From positions 2,914,001 to 2,978,000 of the forward strand of contig NC_039502.1 of assembly GCF_003590095.1 (NCBI RefSeq): a stretch of DNA of 64,000 nt, given 5' to 3'. Position numbers and translations under genes: made by a program. Every line of letters starts with the position of its first letter. Position 1 is the stretch's first letter. Origin of the DNA: Trichoplusia ni (taxonomy: Eukaryota; Arthropoda; Insecta; Lepidoptera; Noctuidae). The notes beneath the pieces were generated by a model, which did no database searches, was not told the origin of the DNA, and saw nothing but the letters and a program-made list of their open reading frames with translations. Below are positions 11,101-23,902 of the stretch, piece by piece.

Positions 11101-13627
11101 ACCATTCCACATCATATCAAATAATGATACAAAGAGATCGATTTTCAACATATTCCGTCAAAAATTGCCCCCTTGAACTTGCAAAATCTGAGCTGAAGAT
11201 ACAATCGCTTCAGCCGGGACTGGGTTATCCCTCAACATTATACAAAGGCTTGAGAGATTCTCATCCCATTCGCGACATTTAAATGAACCCCTGATGGCTC
11301 TATCAGCTTTTTACACGTCATCAGTTTTGGAGTGGAGCACCCTTCATTTTCCCTTGAATGGAGATTTTTCCAAAGCGCACATTGGCCTCACCCCAGTCTA
11401 TATCTGTCGACAAAGCGTTTCGCTTCACTAAAAATTGCGCGCCATTTAAAATGAGTCGGCGTTTATTTATGAAACGACTAAACACGCCTGAAGAGATTTT
11501 AAGTGAGTTATCTATAATTTGTTAATTAAAGCAGGTTTAATTTATAAGCTCCTTTTTACTTTTAATTACATAATGAATTAAGAGGAAATATTTAGACAGG
11601 GTTAAATATTGGTAGAAGTTAATTACGTTTGTATCAAAGAAAAGTCTCATCATGTAGCAACTTTCATTTTGATATCTATGTATTTTCTTACACATAAATA
11701 TTTATTTGGTAATATTAATAATTATTGATTCTATTTACTTTGCAGTCCAATAATATTTTGACAAATTATTCTTAAAATAATTTGCGCAGGTTACCAATTT
11801 TTCAGTGTCGAAACAATTTTGTAAATTTAAACAGCCAACTAGAATAAATGTGGTTTACCACCTAGGTATAGTAAGTACCTACATGAAGTTTAATTAAACT
11901 TAAGTGAAGCAAATAAAACCAAAATACAATTTGCAAACTCAGCCAGTTTCTCATTAGGCTTACGCGAGAAATATTGAAGTCGTGCAAAGTTTAAACAAAT
12001 TCCAATTCGAAACGTACAACAATAAAGTTTAAATTTAATGTAAGTGTATTAATGTTTTAATATGGGATTTATGTATAATTCATAGTCTGATCATTTAATT
12101 TAATATTACTTTTTTATTGTGTCCATGAAACAGAAAAAATTGACAACTCCGCCGCAGATATTATTTAATTATTTTTCCATTATTCGTATAACATGAATTC
12201 TGCATTTGTCTTCTGTTTTCCATTTAAACTATTAAATTTAACCAGGGTTCTATGAATGTAGGTAATTAGAAAATTGTTAACTTTTAAAGTAAGAACATTG
12301 TTTTCTTTTTTCTTATTCCGAAAGTCTGCTTGTAGAACTTTTAGAGATGATGAGAAATTATCTTTTTTTTTGTATTAATAAAAGACATAAACCATTATTA
12401 TAAAAATGCATCCGTAGTTGACCTTGTGCTTGTGCCTTGAATTTATGTCAAACACAAAGATACCTTATTAATTGACTAGTTTTTAAGACATCGAAAAAGA
12501 AATCAAGACCCTTATTACTTTAGCATAGTTACTAATACTCAAAAAGAAAAAAAAAACAATTCGCATGCAAACTCGTATTTTTAAAGTTCATTCCTTTAAA
12601 ACCTTTCTAATCCGAGTGATTCGCAATTCGTTCTGCCTTGAGACGCAATACGAGATTGCACGAAGACAGTCGCTCTCCTAATTAGACCTAAGTAAGATAA
12701 GGCCAGGGTAGAACAGGGTGAAACAGTGTACAACATTCGTTCCTCGATCCCATCTTTACTCTTAGTGCAAGAAGGGGTATTTTTATCGGGATCTCCTCTT
12801 TATACAGACGTGTAACATATAGCTCAGCTTTATCCGAACGGCAAATACATTGAGTGTTGATAGTTTTACTAATGGCAAGCTAAATAAACTCTTCGCTTGT
12901 TGGAATAAGTGTTAAAGTATTAGTGAATGGGGTGTCTATGAACATGGATTAAGTATGATTGTCTTTTGTTGTTGGTATTTGTGAGGTGCTCCGATAAAAA
13001 TACTTATTTTTTCTCAGCGTTAATGGTGATACAAATCACTTAAATTAATGTAAATGACCTTCAGCGCCCTGCAGTCTTTATTCTTAATGTGGTTAACTCT
13101 TCGATAATAGTTGTAGAAATGTCACTGTCTAAAAGAACAGAAACGATTTTTTGAGTTTTTATAAAACTCTTTTTATAAGACTCCTGCATTGGCGAATATA
13201 ATCGTTAAGTCGCAGGGGTTTTCCAAACATTCCAATCTTGTGTCACGTGGGTTGTCACATTCACAAAGACACCACACGTTCCTCTAGCTTTTGCCAAGAC
13301 TACCTTCTTCATCTTGGTGTTATATGTGAAATTAAAACATTTTCTCTTTTCCACTCTTACTCATAATACACAGCCCGTAAAATATACTATAACAAAAAAT
13401 ATTTACCACCGCTGCAATAAAACAAAACTGCGATCGTAGACCATAAATGTACACCTGGCTTATATTCGGCCAATGTAATAAGGCGGGAAAGTACAGCATT
13501 TTATAGCTAACCCCAAACTGCTACACGAATTTAAACACTTAAACATTTGTCGTGCAATGCGACAAACGAAAACATTCTTTTAACCCTCTTCGTGTTCATA
13601 GCAATATTAAAACCGTTCAAGTGCGAT
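8113..13627. other. Long AT-rich stretch, no gene seen
   Basis: No recognisable coding exon, RNA gene or repeat family in 5.5 kb. Perfect TGACGTCA octamers occur at 9489-9496 and 9573-9580, only 84 bp apart. 11160-11460 is less AT-rich than its surroundings and low in simple repeats (for example GCGCGCCATTTAAAATGAG at 11437-11455). It would be a candidate for a conserved non-coding element, but I cannot show conservation. Confidence 0.5.
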
Positions 13628-13864
13628 TCCTACTCGCGATTCTTATCGTTCCGTACACTATAAATAAGGTGAAGATGACTTATGGGCAACGAAAATTGGT
13701 CATCCATCAAATTTATGATCGCAGATTTTTTTTACATCATCACTGTAAAAATCTCAATTCTCGATCTATCACGGTTCATGAGATTCAGCCTGATGACAGA
13801 CGGACAGACAGCGATTCTCAGGAATAATATTCCGATTTTACGACTTAGGTACCCTAACCTACCT
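13628..13864 (+). repeat. Lepidopteran repeat (GACAGACGGACAGACAGC type), copy 1
   Basis: Blocks in order: ACTCGCGATTCTTATCGTTC, GGTCATCCATCAAATTTATG, CATCACTGTAAAAATCTCAA, CTATCACGGTTCATGAGATT, GATGACAGACGGACAGACAG and TAGGTACCCTAACC. This order matches a repeat I know from many moth and butterfly loci, where it ends in a 'gggtacggaaccctaa' type tail. Shorter copies lie at 26.5 and 40.7 kb. The 91- and 64-codon frames across it are by-products of the repeat. It is probably an untranslated part of an old retroelement. Confidence 0.75.
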
Positions 13865-15900
13865 ACCTTACCCTAGGATGGTAAGGAGCCCTAATAAAGC
13901 ACGATTAATATTGATGCACAATATTTGTCACCGACTTTCAAAGTATATCGGCGCCATGACACTATGTTGCGTCATTGCGTGGTATAAACTTCGTGTTACA
14001 ACGGTTGTTATATAAATTTTACAACGTTGCATGCAATGGAGACTGCAGAGAACCTTGTCAGCAAAGTTCTCGTATAATTTTAATGATGTGCTTTATTATA
14101 TCTATTGATACTTACTATTAAATGTTGTTGTATGAGGTTCGCTGCACCAAGTTTCAAATTTGGTTGATTATATATTAACGTCGTGTAAGTATGAAGACGT
14201 AAGAGCTGTAAAATTTATAACTAAACACACATAATAAAAGCTTAATATCTTAAGTTTAGCCGAATTAAAATTTGAGGTTTTATGCGATAAACAAATCCTC
14301 CAATGTTATATCGTACAGAGCGTCCAAGTAAAAAGTTATTGTAATCGTAAAATATACCGACAAAGATACCAAAATAATTCGCCTTCACTTTTAAATCGCT
14401 GTCTAAACAATTACCTACTTGATTTAAATTGAGGAAATTGCGAAATTATTTAACGCCGACTCCGGACATCTCAGATACGTGCCTAAAGGCGTATCTTTCC
14501 CTTTTATAATTCCAACCATAATTCATATCTTTTGAAAGAGTTTTTTTCACCAACTCTGAACGTAAGTTAACAAGTAATTTGAAATGATGTATCTTTTATC
14601 CTTTTTGTTTTCGTTACCCTTTCGGTATATTTCAGATTTGTATGATGTAGTACTGAAGTTTTAGAGTTCAGTGAAAGTAGGGGTAACAGTGGTAATCGAC
14701 CGTAATTTTCAACTTGGTATTGCCTGACCTTTATTGCAAGGCTGTAAAGTCTATTTTCGTCTGACCTTAGTCGGTGGAGTCATAACGCTTTGGGTTTATA
14801 GGGTGTGTATGTGTCTTGACAGCTCACACATCACCGGGGCATACGACCACTCCGTTTAAATGACTGAATTAACAAGCGTATACTTTGAGGTGCCGTTTAT
14901 GTATGTGCAAGGAAATGTTACAGAATTATGTAAGTTAAACAAGATACAAGAAAATTCTATAAAGAACGCTGTGGCAATACCTATTTGCGAAGTCCTTCTT
15001 AATTTGGTATAAGTCGTCTTTCTTGCTAGAGATGCTCTTTTCATTCTATATTTCATGTAAGTAACAAATATTTGTATTAATGTATTTTGTTAACCCAGCC
15101 TATAACTGCAGCACCTCGTGAAATACGACTGCGTATATGAAGTGAAGAAATAGCTTTTGCCTTTATTTAGACATCAAGATTAATTTAAAAAAAATATTAT
15201 TAGAATAGATTTAATAATCTAAATGGCAAATAAAATTACTTTCTCTTATAATGTTAGTAATTATTACCACTCACTGCTTCTTTACCAAATTTCCTTCACA
15301 AACGTATACACCTATTCATATAACGCAGAACTCCTAAGGGATGCCGTTATCACTCTATCTAAAACTGAGCTCCAACTTTATCAGGCAGCACATAACTCGA
15401 TACGAGAACATCTTTATTACTATCCCTTAGCTGTATTTAAAGGCACCGCATTCGGGATATTACGAACTTCAAGAGCAATAAAAGAGTACATATATTGCGA
15501 CTTGATCGAAACTCCTTCATATTTCTCCATTCCACTCACTTTTGGAAGAAGGGTGTTTAAATATTTGACAGTATATATTGACATGTTTCTTTTGTTTGCT
15601 CTTTTATTAATGTAATAAATGGATGAATTTTTGATTGTAAAAGTAAGTTTTTTGTGACCGAAACATACTTAATGTCAGATTTATTTATTTACCAATAAGA
15701 AAATCCACAGAGATTAATTCAAGAGTCGTGCAAAGTAATTATTATATAAGCACATAAAACGAAATTCATTTACATTACATATTATTATACACAAAACCAT
15801 CTAACCAGACTATCCATAATTTATTGTACCTCTAAATATTCCTCCCATTACAGAACGCTTAGGTCCATTACACAGCCGTCCTGCCAATGACAGGTCCAGG
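13865..15900. other. AT-rich stretch, no gene confirmed
   Basis: The longest frame is 130 codons at 15223-15615 (forward). Its product is rich in Tyr, Leu and Ile with a hydrophobic C-terminus and matches no family I know. It has no supporting context and is best treated as chance in AT-rich DNA. Confidence 0.45.
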
Positions 15901-15901
15901 T

Positions 15902-16056
15902 GAAATATTTGAGCGTCGCCGTGTCAATGGCCGAACGTCCGTCCGACACGAGCGTATATTTGAACGTCCGTGAAACAGCCGCGTCGATTGCGGGTCGTCC
16001 GTCCGATTCAAACGTGTGGTATTTATACCTGTCACTATCAGCGACCGCGGGAAGAA
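15902..16056 (+). repeat. GC-rich in-phase imperfect tandem repeat (two to three units)
   Basis: CGTCCGTCCGA occurs at 15936-15946 and again exactly 60 bp later (15996-16006). ATATTTGA occurs at 15905 and 15956 (51 bp). A third, weaker unit starts at 16020. The length differences between units are multiples of three, so one forward frame stays open across all of them (about 61 codons, 15900-16085), with repeated YL(S/N)V and (M/I)AxRPSDxxV words. The frame has no ATG at its head; the first ATG is internal (15927). It may be a minisatellite or a piece of a repetitive peptide. Its GC content is far above the flanks. Confidence 0.6.
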
Positions 16057-16085
16057 ACCCTCATCTAAATCACCTTTTGTTTTGA

Positions 16086-19000
16086 TTTATACGAGCGTTT
16101 TGATAATCAGGGTGTTTTTTAGGAGTTTGGTAATGTGTCAAGTTATTAATCAATTAATTCAAGTTAAAATAGTGTTCGTTCGTAGTCAGCTTTGATTAAG
16201 GACGCGGGATTTGAGTCCGAAACAAATCGAGCAAAGTAAATACGCTTAAGAAATCGTTGCATCAATATGGTATAATGAATTTACCTTATTATTAAAATCG
16301 GATGCAGCCTCTATTCAGTTTTCAGACAATTAAAATACTTCGACATATTACCAGATAAAAGAAATATGCTCCATCTTGCAAGGCGACCACCACAAGCTAT
16401 CAATTATTTATGTAAGGTTTCCACAAACAATAAATACCAATCACTACAATGGTAAAATACCACGTTCTCATCCAATACCCCTAGGCATTCCCATATTATA
16501 GAAAAACTATAAATATTCAATTAAAGGCTCACCCATAAATCGGAGCTCAAGAAAGGGAAAACGTTTGGGGAGAAGGGAAAAATGTGATAAGTCACGTTGT
16601 GGTACAAAGGGCCTCGCCTTACACATGGAAACTTTTTGACATATCACTATAATGTTGTATATGCGGTCAGACAAGGTTAAATTTGCTTAGGAATGTACTT
16701 TTGATGTTTCTGAATGTTTTTTTTTATCTTATTTTATTTGCGGGGTGTTTTCCGACAGGATATGCTGCACATCTTCTATAGTGCCACAAGCATCACGATT
16801 GGGAGAATTTACTTATAGATAAGAAGCCATGTACATAAGTTGACTGTCCAAGGATATAATAATAGACGAAAAATGATGGATTCAAAAAAGGCTTTATCAC
16901 GCTCCAATATTGCTCATAAATTCAAACTCATTCGAATAAAACCTCGAAGAAAACATATTCTCAAATCGAAACTCTTTTCTCAAATTTAAATAAAATAATA
17001 TTTTCAAATACGAAATCTAAAATTCAATTTAGGAACACTGAACGTGCCAATCACTCCCCACAGATTCAATAACCGCTGTTGTATTGCCACAACAATATTT
17101 CATTAAACGTCTAACCCAGAAATGTTAGGAACAGTCGACCGCATGCTGCAATGGAAACAGATTTAGCCCTGTCTTAATGTCAAGCCTATAAGATTCACTT
17201 TCGTTTGTTTCTCATCAATCTCGTGAAGAAATGTTGACTGCAGTGGGAAAACACGTTAGTTGACTCTTAATGTCAAACAAATAAGACACACATTCCTACG
17301 GACAGTTTCAGGCGGAAGAATGTACAGATACATTTACAACAATTGTTTATTCATAAGTCAATCTAGATTTACTAACAAATCAATCTTGTGACTATCAAAC
17401 TAGTCACTTTGGAAAATTTGGTTTCCTCAGCTTGTTGATTCCACATCAGATCTTAAAGTACTTTTCCAAGCTCTGAGAAAAATCTCTAAAGATTATCGGA
17501 ATTTAAAACGATTAGACTGAAATATCCTTAGTTAGGTTTTGTAACATTCTAATGAAATTTGAAGTACATAATACGTAAAGATAAACAAATAGGGTTATGA
17601 AAGTGTCGTAATAGCACATATCACGACCTGATCTGTGGTGGAATAGGATCTGGCTACCTAAATCCTTGTTCCCTTTATTTAGAAAATGGCCTTGAAACTT
17701 AGCACCAAACACTATGAAAAAATATCTCTCAGTTGAATATTATTGTAGCCCATATACAATTTCTTTATCCTAAACTAGCGTATTATTCCTTTTTGTAGCT
17801 TCCTGTTTGAAATATCTACCATTTATAAGACTTACAAAGTAGAAAGTAAAAAGTAGCACGCAAGTCAAGAACAAATAATATTTGCCGATTTACATACGTA
17901 TTTGAAGTCGGTAGGTCCCTGAACAACTTACAGACTTCAGTCGCTTTGAATTTGAGTTAATAATTCATTTAAGTTCAGAAAAAGAACGTCCAAATAGTTT
18001 TAAAGCAACCGAGTTAAATACCTCCTTTTAAACTGGCACTTGGTACGAATTTCCTACTTTTTGTGAACCCGATAATCGTCCAGCGATTCCGTTGATGAAC
18101 TGCAAAAACTTGATCTAAGTCTGTAGTTAAGTACGTACTTAAACCTAGTCTTTCAATCCAGTCCAACTTCGACTAAAAAGTTAAGCTCATAGTATATGAT
18201 GGATTCGTTTTAGGATTTCGACTCGCCAAACTATTATGTATTTTTATGTAAAAGGTTTCTTATGTAATTATGGAAAATATAACACAGAAAAATATTAAAA
18301 AATAGAATCGTTTATTCACTTATTATTTGTCACTTTCGATAACGTCAAGAAAAAGAAAGCCGTACACGTAATTGAAAAAAAAAACAACATTAAAAAATTA
18401 AGTTAAAAAACCTCTTTCAAATCAGAGTCAACCAAAAAACAAACACATAAAACAATAAGCCCGACTTCTTTATTCAATCTAACCCTAATTCCCGCCAACA
18501 GTAATATCCCCGCATGATTAATGAACAGGGATCACAAACATTTGATCTATTGATTCCGCAGGACACCAGCTGCATGATGGATTGTCGAATATACATCAAT
18601 GTTTCTTATTTTCATTGTTATCTATATAATATTTCACCACTGGCCGACGATTATCCCGAGTCTTGTAACCGTGTTACGCTGTAAGTGATGTTTCGTTGAC
18701 TGATGTACCTAATATTTCACGGTTCCCGCCGTCTGAATATACGGGTTTGTTTTTATATGAAAGTATTTTTGGGAGGATTTTTTGCGTTGTTTAATCAATC
18801 CGTAGGTCGAAAACACAGGGTTTGCAAAGCAAAATAAGTATGAAAGTGTTAGACGGTTTCGTATGATGGATCGCTGTTAAGAAATTCGAATCATAGAGTA
18901 GACTTCGATATATTTTTACACCCTAGTGAGCATAATAATAGTAAATAGAATTAGCTGAAACATAAAATATTTTTAAACATATTTACAGTTTTACCGAGCA

Positions 19001-19526
19001 AAACAGAGTGAGTGCACAGAGAAAGCCAAGTACGTTGAGTAACAAAATTAATTACCCCCAAAAGTCCAATACTTATTATCAATCCCATAACCACATAACT
19101 ACAAAAATTAAACCTTATATTCTTCACAGTTACACCAATTAGTATATACCCCTGTACCTTAACATATACCATACAACTAGACTAACTTAGCTTAACCCTA
19201 AATACTAACGCATTGCTATATTTCCCAGGTCTCACAGCGCAGTCAGAAAGTAAGCTCCAGAATCCGAACTAAGCATGTACTCGTAGAATTTCAACCATCT
19301 ACACTTACTTTACTTCACACCGAACATTCTGACCCCATTTAGTAGATTATGTTTCACTATCACACATTTTGATAGTAGTTTTAAATTACAGACAGACTGT
19401 AGAACGTTGCCCTAAATTACTATTCCTTTTATGCTTAGTTGCAAATCGATGGTGGTTACACATTCTGTTCAAAATTTTGACAGGTTTAGAATAACTTTTT
19501 GAGACAGAAAAAGAGACTACCGCCAT
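16086..19526. other. AT-rich stretch, no gene seen
   Basis: Only short chance frames (up to 73 codons). No recognisable repeat family or RNA gene in 3.4 kb. Confidence 0.5.
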
Positions 19527-19626
19527 GTCTAAAAGTAATATTATTATGATTGTGGAAGCGTGACACCGCAATACACGGTGTAGAGCGACGTCTCTTTTCC
19601 ACATTGCGATATCATTACTTCAAATG
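19527..19626 (-). repeat. Palindromic hairpin repeat, copy 4 (well preserved)
   Basis: Left half: TCTAAAAGTAATATTATTAT, GATTGTGGAAGCGTGACACC, GCAATACACGG. The complement of the right half reads TTTGAAGTAATGATATCGCA, ATGTGGAAAAGAGACGTCGC, TCTACACCG. The arms are about 50 bp and pair over most of their length, with mismatches at the positions that also differ between arms in other copies. Reverse orientation. The 72-codon reverse frame that crosses it is a by-product. Confidence 0.8.
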
Positions 19627-22600
19627 GTCGTGGTATGGTTATGCCTCTGGACACATTATACGCTTCTGGGTAAGGATCTAATCAACTTTAAAAAAAACGA
19701 CGGAGTTGACCGCGTATTGGCCTTTCTCAGAAAGACAATTGTTTTACGCTCTTTTGAAAATATGACCGGACTTGGCTAAAACAGCACTGCATGTTAACAT
19801 GTGTCATCAATTTGCAACTAAGTAAGAACGATTTAGACCATAAAATATTTTAATAGATGTTTTACAACATTTTACGTAAAGTTTTACACTACAATTTTAT
19901 CAGTGTCATTTATGTGTGCGGCTTAACATTATGTGCATATTTTAGTGTATCTGACCAAATACAGATAGCGTACCTAAAATATGTGCGAAATTAAGGCCGT
20001 AAATTTAAAACGCAAATGGCGCTCATATCCAATAGACCCATTTACCTAAAATCAATTTGTGTTGTACCGAATTTGTACAATCGGAATCACACAAATTGCG
20101 ACTTTCAACTGTTTTTAGAAAGCATTGTTCATCCCTTTTGAACTTTTACCCCTAAACCCATTGTTTGTTGAAGCATGGTGTAGTATACCGAAGTTCTGAT
20201 ACAATCCATTTTATACTTTATACCTATGAATATAGAACTGATAACCATTTTGGTGAAATAAATATTGTGGTTTGTATTAGCGATAGTGTTTCACAGCTCA
20301 ACGAACGCGATATGCAAATTACTGAAATGCAAATGGTAAGTATGTATTTAATTACTCCAGTATTCCAATCATGGTAATGTTTTTGGAAACAATGTGAGGG
20401 TGAATTTATTCCTCAAATGAACAGAATTACTGTTAGTTAAATTATGTTCTAAATTACTTTACATATATGTAGTTGGAAAATTTGTACTGAAAATACGCGT
20501 TCTGTTTAAAATTATAGCTTGAAGGTTTTAAGGCGTCTGGTTTGTTTTATAATTGTTGAGCTTATCGAAATTAATCAAAAGAAAAGTTCAAAACAGTGTT
20601 GATTTCAGAAAAAATCTGAGCGCTCTTACCTTCCAAAATATTTTTGACTTTCCAAATTTGTAATATCAAGACCCTTGCTTCATCCCCCCTTAAGTTCAAG
20701 AAGTTCGTAAGTACAATTTCAAGTACCTACTCGAATTCTGCCGTGGACAAATTAAACTTGGCAAGTTCCATGGAATTACATTGTCTAGAAACGTCGACCA
20801 TTTCCTGAAATGATGGTTGAATTTCCTTCAATTTTATGACTCGAACTGATTGTCAAATTAAATTAACTCTAAAAATGTCTTTACTCTGATCCCCAACTGA
20901 ACAAAACAAATAAACTGAAATCATAAATCAAAAGGTCCTCACAATGTTTGCAAGGACATTCAATTCGGAATTCTGACAATGTTTTTCATTTTTAATAAAA
21001 GTTGAGAATGGCCCAACATCGAGACTTGTATCATATAAATTGGGAAAAGTTGTGAACTTGACGTTGAAACGGAGTTTAAAACACAACGATCCGGTATCTG
21101 AGGCAATTTCAGTTTTTCACGAGTTCGCTATTCGTGAAGACGGAAATTACAAGACGGCCTTTGTTGTCGCAAAAATATGAAATAGAGTGCTTTCTACATC
21201 TTCATTAAAACCTCTGGGCATCGGACCGTAGACGAAAATGTAAATGTACATACCCAACAGTTTATTAAGCATTTTTTTTCTTCACTTCACACGATGCGTA
21301 AGAAAATAACATAATCCCGGGAACTTTATGAAATATTCACACTTTTCTTTGGAGTTTGTTTAAGCGGTCGCCTCGTTTCTTGCCCGTCTTTTGTTTAAAA
21401 TATTTTAAAAACTCTTTCATTCTTGCGCAACAACTTAAGCTTTAAAAATGGGTAAGAACCTTGTTTCATAATAAGTAAGGTTTTCAACAGGCGGTTTTGT
21501 GTACCTTACTTACTCTAAGCCTTTGTTTCCAAATAACAAGATTTAATTATTAAGTTTACCCGAACTTTTGTTTCGATGTGCCTAGACTTAGTACTTTAAT
21601 AGTACTAGTAAGTATGAGTACACAAAATAGAAATGTTTTCTCAATTTCTAGCTATCCGAAAGGTTAAAGGTCAGAGATTTGGGAAACAATCGAAATAAGA
21701 ATAAAATGAAGGAACCATGAAATACCATAGATAGCAGTCTAGAAATAGCGCGTGAATAGCATTCATAACACAATAGACTATATCTAATGGCGATGACATT
21801 TTAGATTAAGTTGAGAACGCTTTGTGAACAAAGTAAATACCGAAAGTAATCGATACTAATGTTCATATATATTTTAGACCGATCCTATTAAGTGACCGAA
21901 CTTAAAACAGCAGGTTTTGTTTTTAGAATTGCCCTCCTCCTAGTTTAAAAAGTTAAAAAATCTGTACCACATATTTTCAGGGCCCGTATATAAGATACAC
22001 TTTTTCGAGCGCTAATTGCACTGATTGAATCGCTCAAATACACAAACAGATAAGTCAAAATGAAGTCTATATCTTGAAACACATACACGAGAAATTAAAC
22101 TTTAAAATCCTTTAGAAGCCAGAAAGGCTTATTGAAGAAAATACTATCTTGCAATTTCGACAATTCAAATTTCAAGGTATTCGTGGAAAATACATTGCCT
22201 TTAGATCAAAATTTTATAATTAGTAAACATTTTTGTAGACATATGTACACGCAATTGTAAACGAAGATAAATTACCCACACTTGACCCTTTCAAAGGACC
22301 TTACGGCAAAACGTAATTTGCGCGTCTTTTTACGTGAAACCCGGCAAAATTATGACTAACATTTCCCATCTCACATGACACTAAATTAATGCTTATCTTA
22401 AATTACATTATACTGACAAACTTTTGGAACAAGTGCAAAAGTTTACAAGCATGTGACGTCACAGATCCAAACAGAGGATCCTTACTAGCCATTTCCCAAG
22501 CTGAGATCAGCTTCCAATCTGACGAGATTTAGCTGTATAATAGAATTGTACAGCCTATGACTTCCACAGTCCATTTTGTGTATATTATGTATGTATTTAG

Positions 22601-23156
22601 AAATATATAAGTATGTTTATCAGTGGTCTAGTACTGATAATACAAGCTTTGCTTAGTTTGAGACTAGATGGCGCTGTGTAGAAGTTTCCGAATATTAATA
22701 ATAAAACTGGTGGTCGCATAATTTTAATAAATTCGGGACTGCCACATCTATGATTCAATCTCAGCATCGCTTCAATAGCACAGACGTCAACCATTTGCAA
22801 ATGTCCACGTTTAGTTCCCGAAATTATCCTAGCGATTGTATACCAGGCTTAAGCTAGCCAGCTACGAGACTAAATCACTTGAGAACAATATTATTTTCTA
22901 TATTCAGTGAGAGATGCTTAGAAAAGGTCAACGATATGAGTGAGGGTGCAGCTTTAAGTGTCCAGTGTTCACTACCATGCAAGTTGTGATTAACAGTGTA
23001 TTAAGGGGATGAGGTAAACTTAGGGGGGTTTACACCTGCAACTTGCAAATGCGATAAATTGCCTGTGTCTGTCTCTGAGTGATATTTATAGCTTTAGGTT
23101 AAGAACACATAATGTGCTTGTTTAAGAGCGACTTGCGCATGTTTATAGAGATCGTC
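19627..23156. other. AT-rich stretch, no gene seen
   Basis: A perfect TGACGTCA is at 22454-22461. CTAGATGGCGCTGTG (22664-22678) resembles the insect CTCF-type core AGRKGGCGCY, a single unsupported site. No coding exon or repeat family recognised. Confidence 0.5.
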
Positions 23157-23205
23157 CGACTAGTTTAGGATGCGACCGGAGTCCTTATTCATAAGCTGAT
23201 GCGGC
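23157..23205 (+). repeat. GACTAGTTTAGGACC repeat, copy 3
   Basis: CCGACTAGTTTAGGATGCGA, CCGGAGTCCTTATTCATAAG, CTGATGCGGC. It agrees with copy 1 (6.65 kb) over about 45 bp and adds a GC-rich CTGATGCGGCGGCGGGG extension at its right. Confidence 0.6.
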
Positions 23206-23831
23206 GGCGGGGTCTCGAGACAAGTAGGTGTCGTGTGAGTAAATTGTTCTTCAACAAATATTACTAAGCTTCACAAAATTTTGTATAATAACGTGATGTG
23301 ATATCGTAATATATTATGATGCAGGTACACAAATTGCAGATGGAAAATAATTTTAACATAATGTATGCAAAACACTTTAAAATAATATGATTTTGGAAGC
23401 CATACTAATTTAAAATTAGTTAAACTAAATGATTTCAGGTTGTATATAAGAATTAATTTGCGGTCAAAGAGGTACACCATAATTTAACCGCTATCAAAAT
23501 GAAAAACATACCTTTGTTCTGCCTGTGTATTTTACTATCAATTTTATTTTAACTTCTTTATAAAATAACACTAATAATATTATCCTGACATTTCTGTAAA
23601 TCCCACGCTTAACTTCTACGTATACGTAACATAATTCTATCACTTCGTTATCATACTTCCACGTTTCTAGTAGGTACAGAAAATACACTAACAAGTGTTG
23701 AAAAAACCCTCTCCTGAATAAATTCACAGTCATGAGATGATAATAACGCAATCGTACGATTCCAATTACATCGTCATTGATTTTCTGTTACTTTGTTCCA
23801 TGAATCAGCCTGTACCGTGTACCAACAGGTT
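23206..23831. other. AT-rich stretch
   Basis: Two chance reverse frames (69 and 85 codons) with Tyr/Phe/Lys-rich products. No domain recognised. Confidence 0.5.
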
Positions 23832-23902
23832 TTGAAGCAAAAATGTTCGCATTGTGTGAGTGAGATAGCGCTCTATACCGCACGCTACCACGTCCCGCTC
23901 TT
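23832..23902 (+). repeat. Possible palindromic hairpin repeat, copy 5 (diverged)
   Basis: TTTGAAGCAAAAATGTTCGC then ATTGTGTGAGTGAGATAGCG then CTCTATACCG resembles the left arm of the 19.5-kb copy, followed by a weak second arm (CACGCTACCACGTCCCGCTC). Arm identity is too diverged to set orientation with certainty. Confidence 0.4.

Noticed and set aside
15223..15615. 130-codon forward open frame
   Set aside because: Composition is that of AT-rich chance translation (Tyr/Leu/Ile/Phe), with no known domain or supporting context. I cannot exclude a lineage-specific exon.
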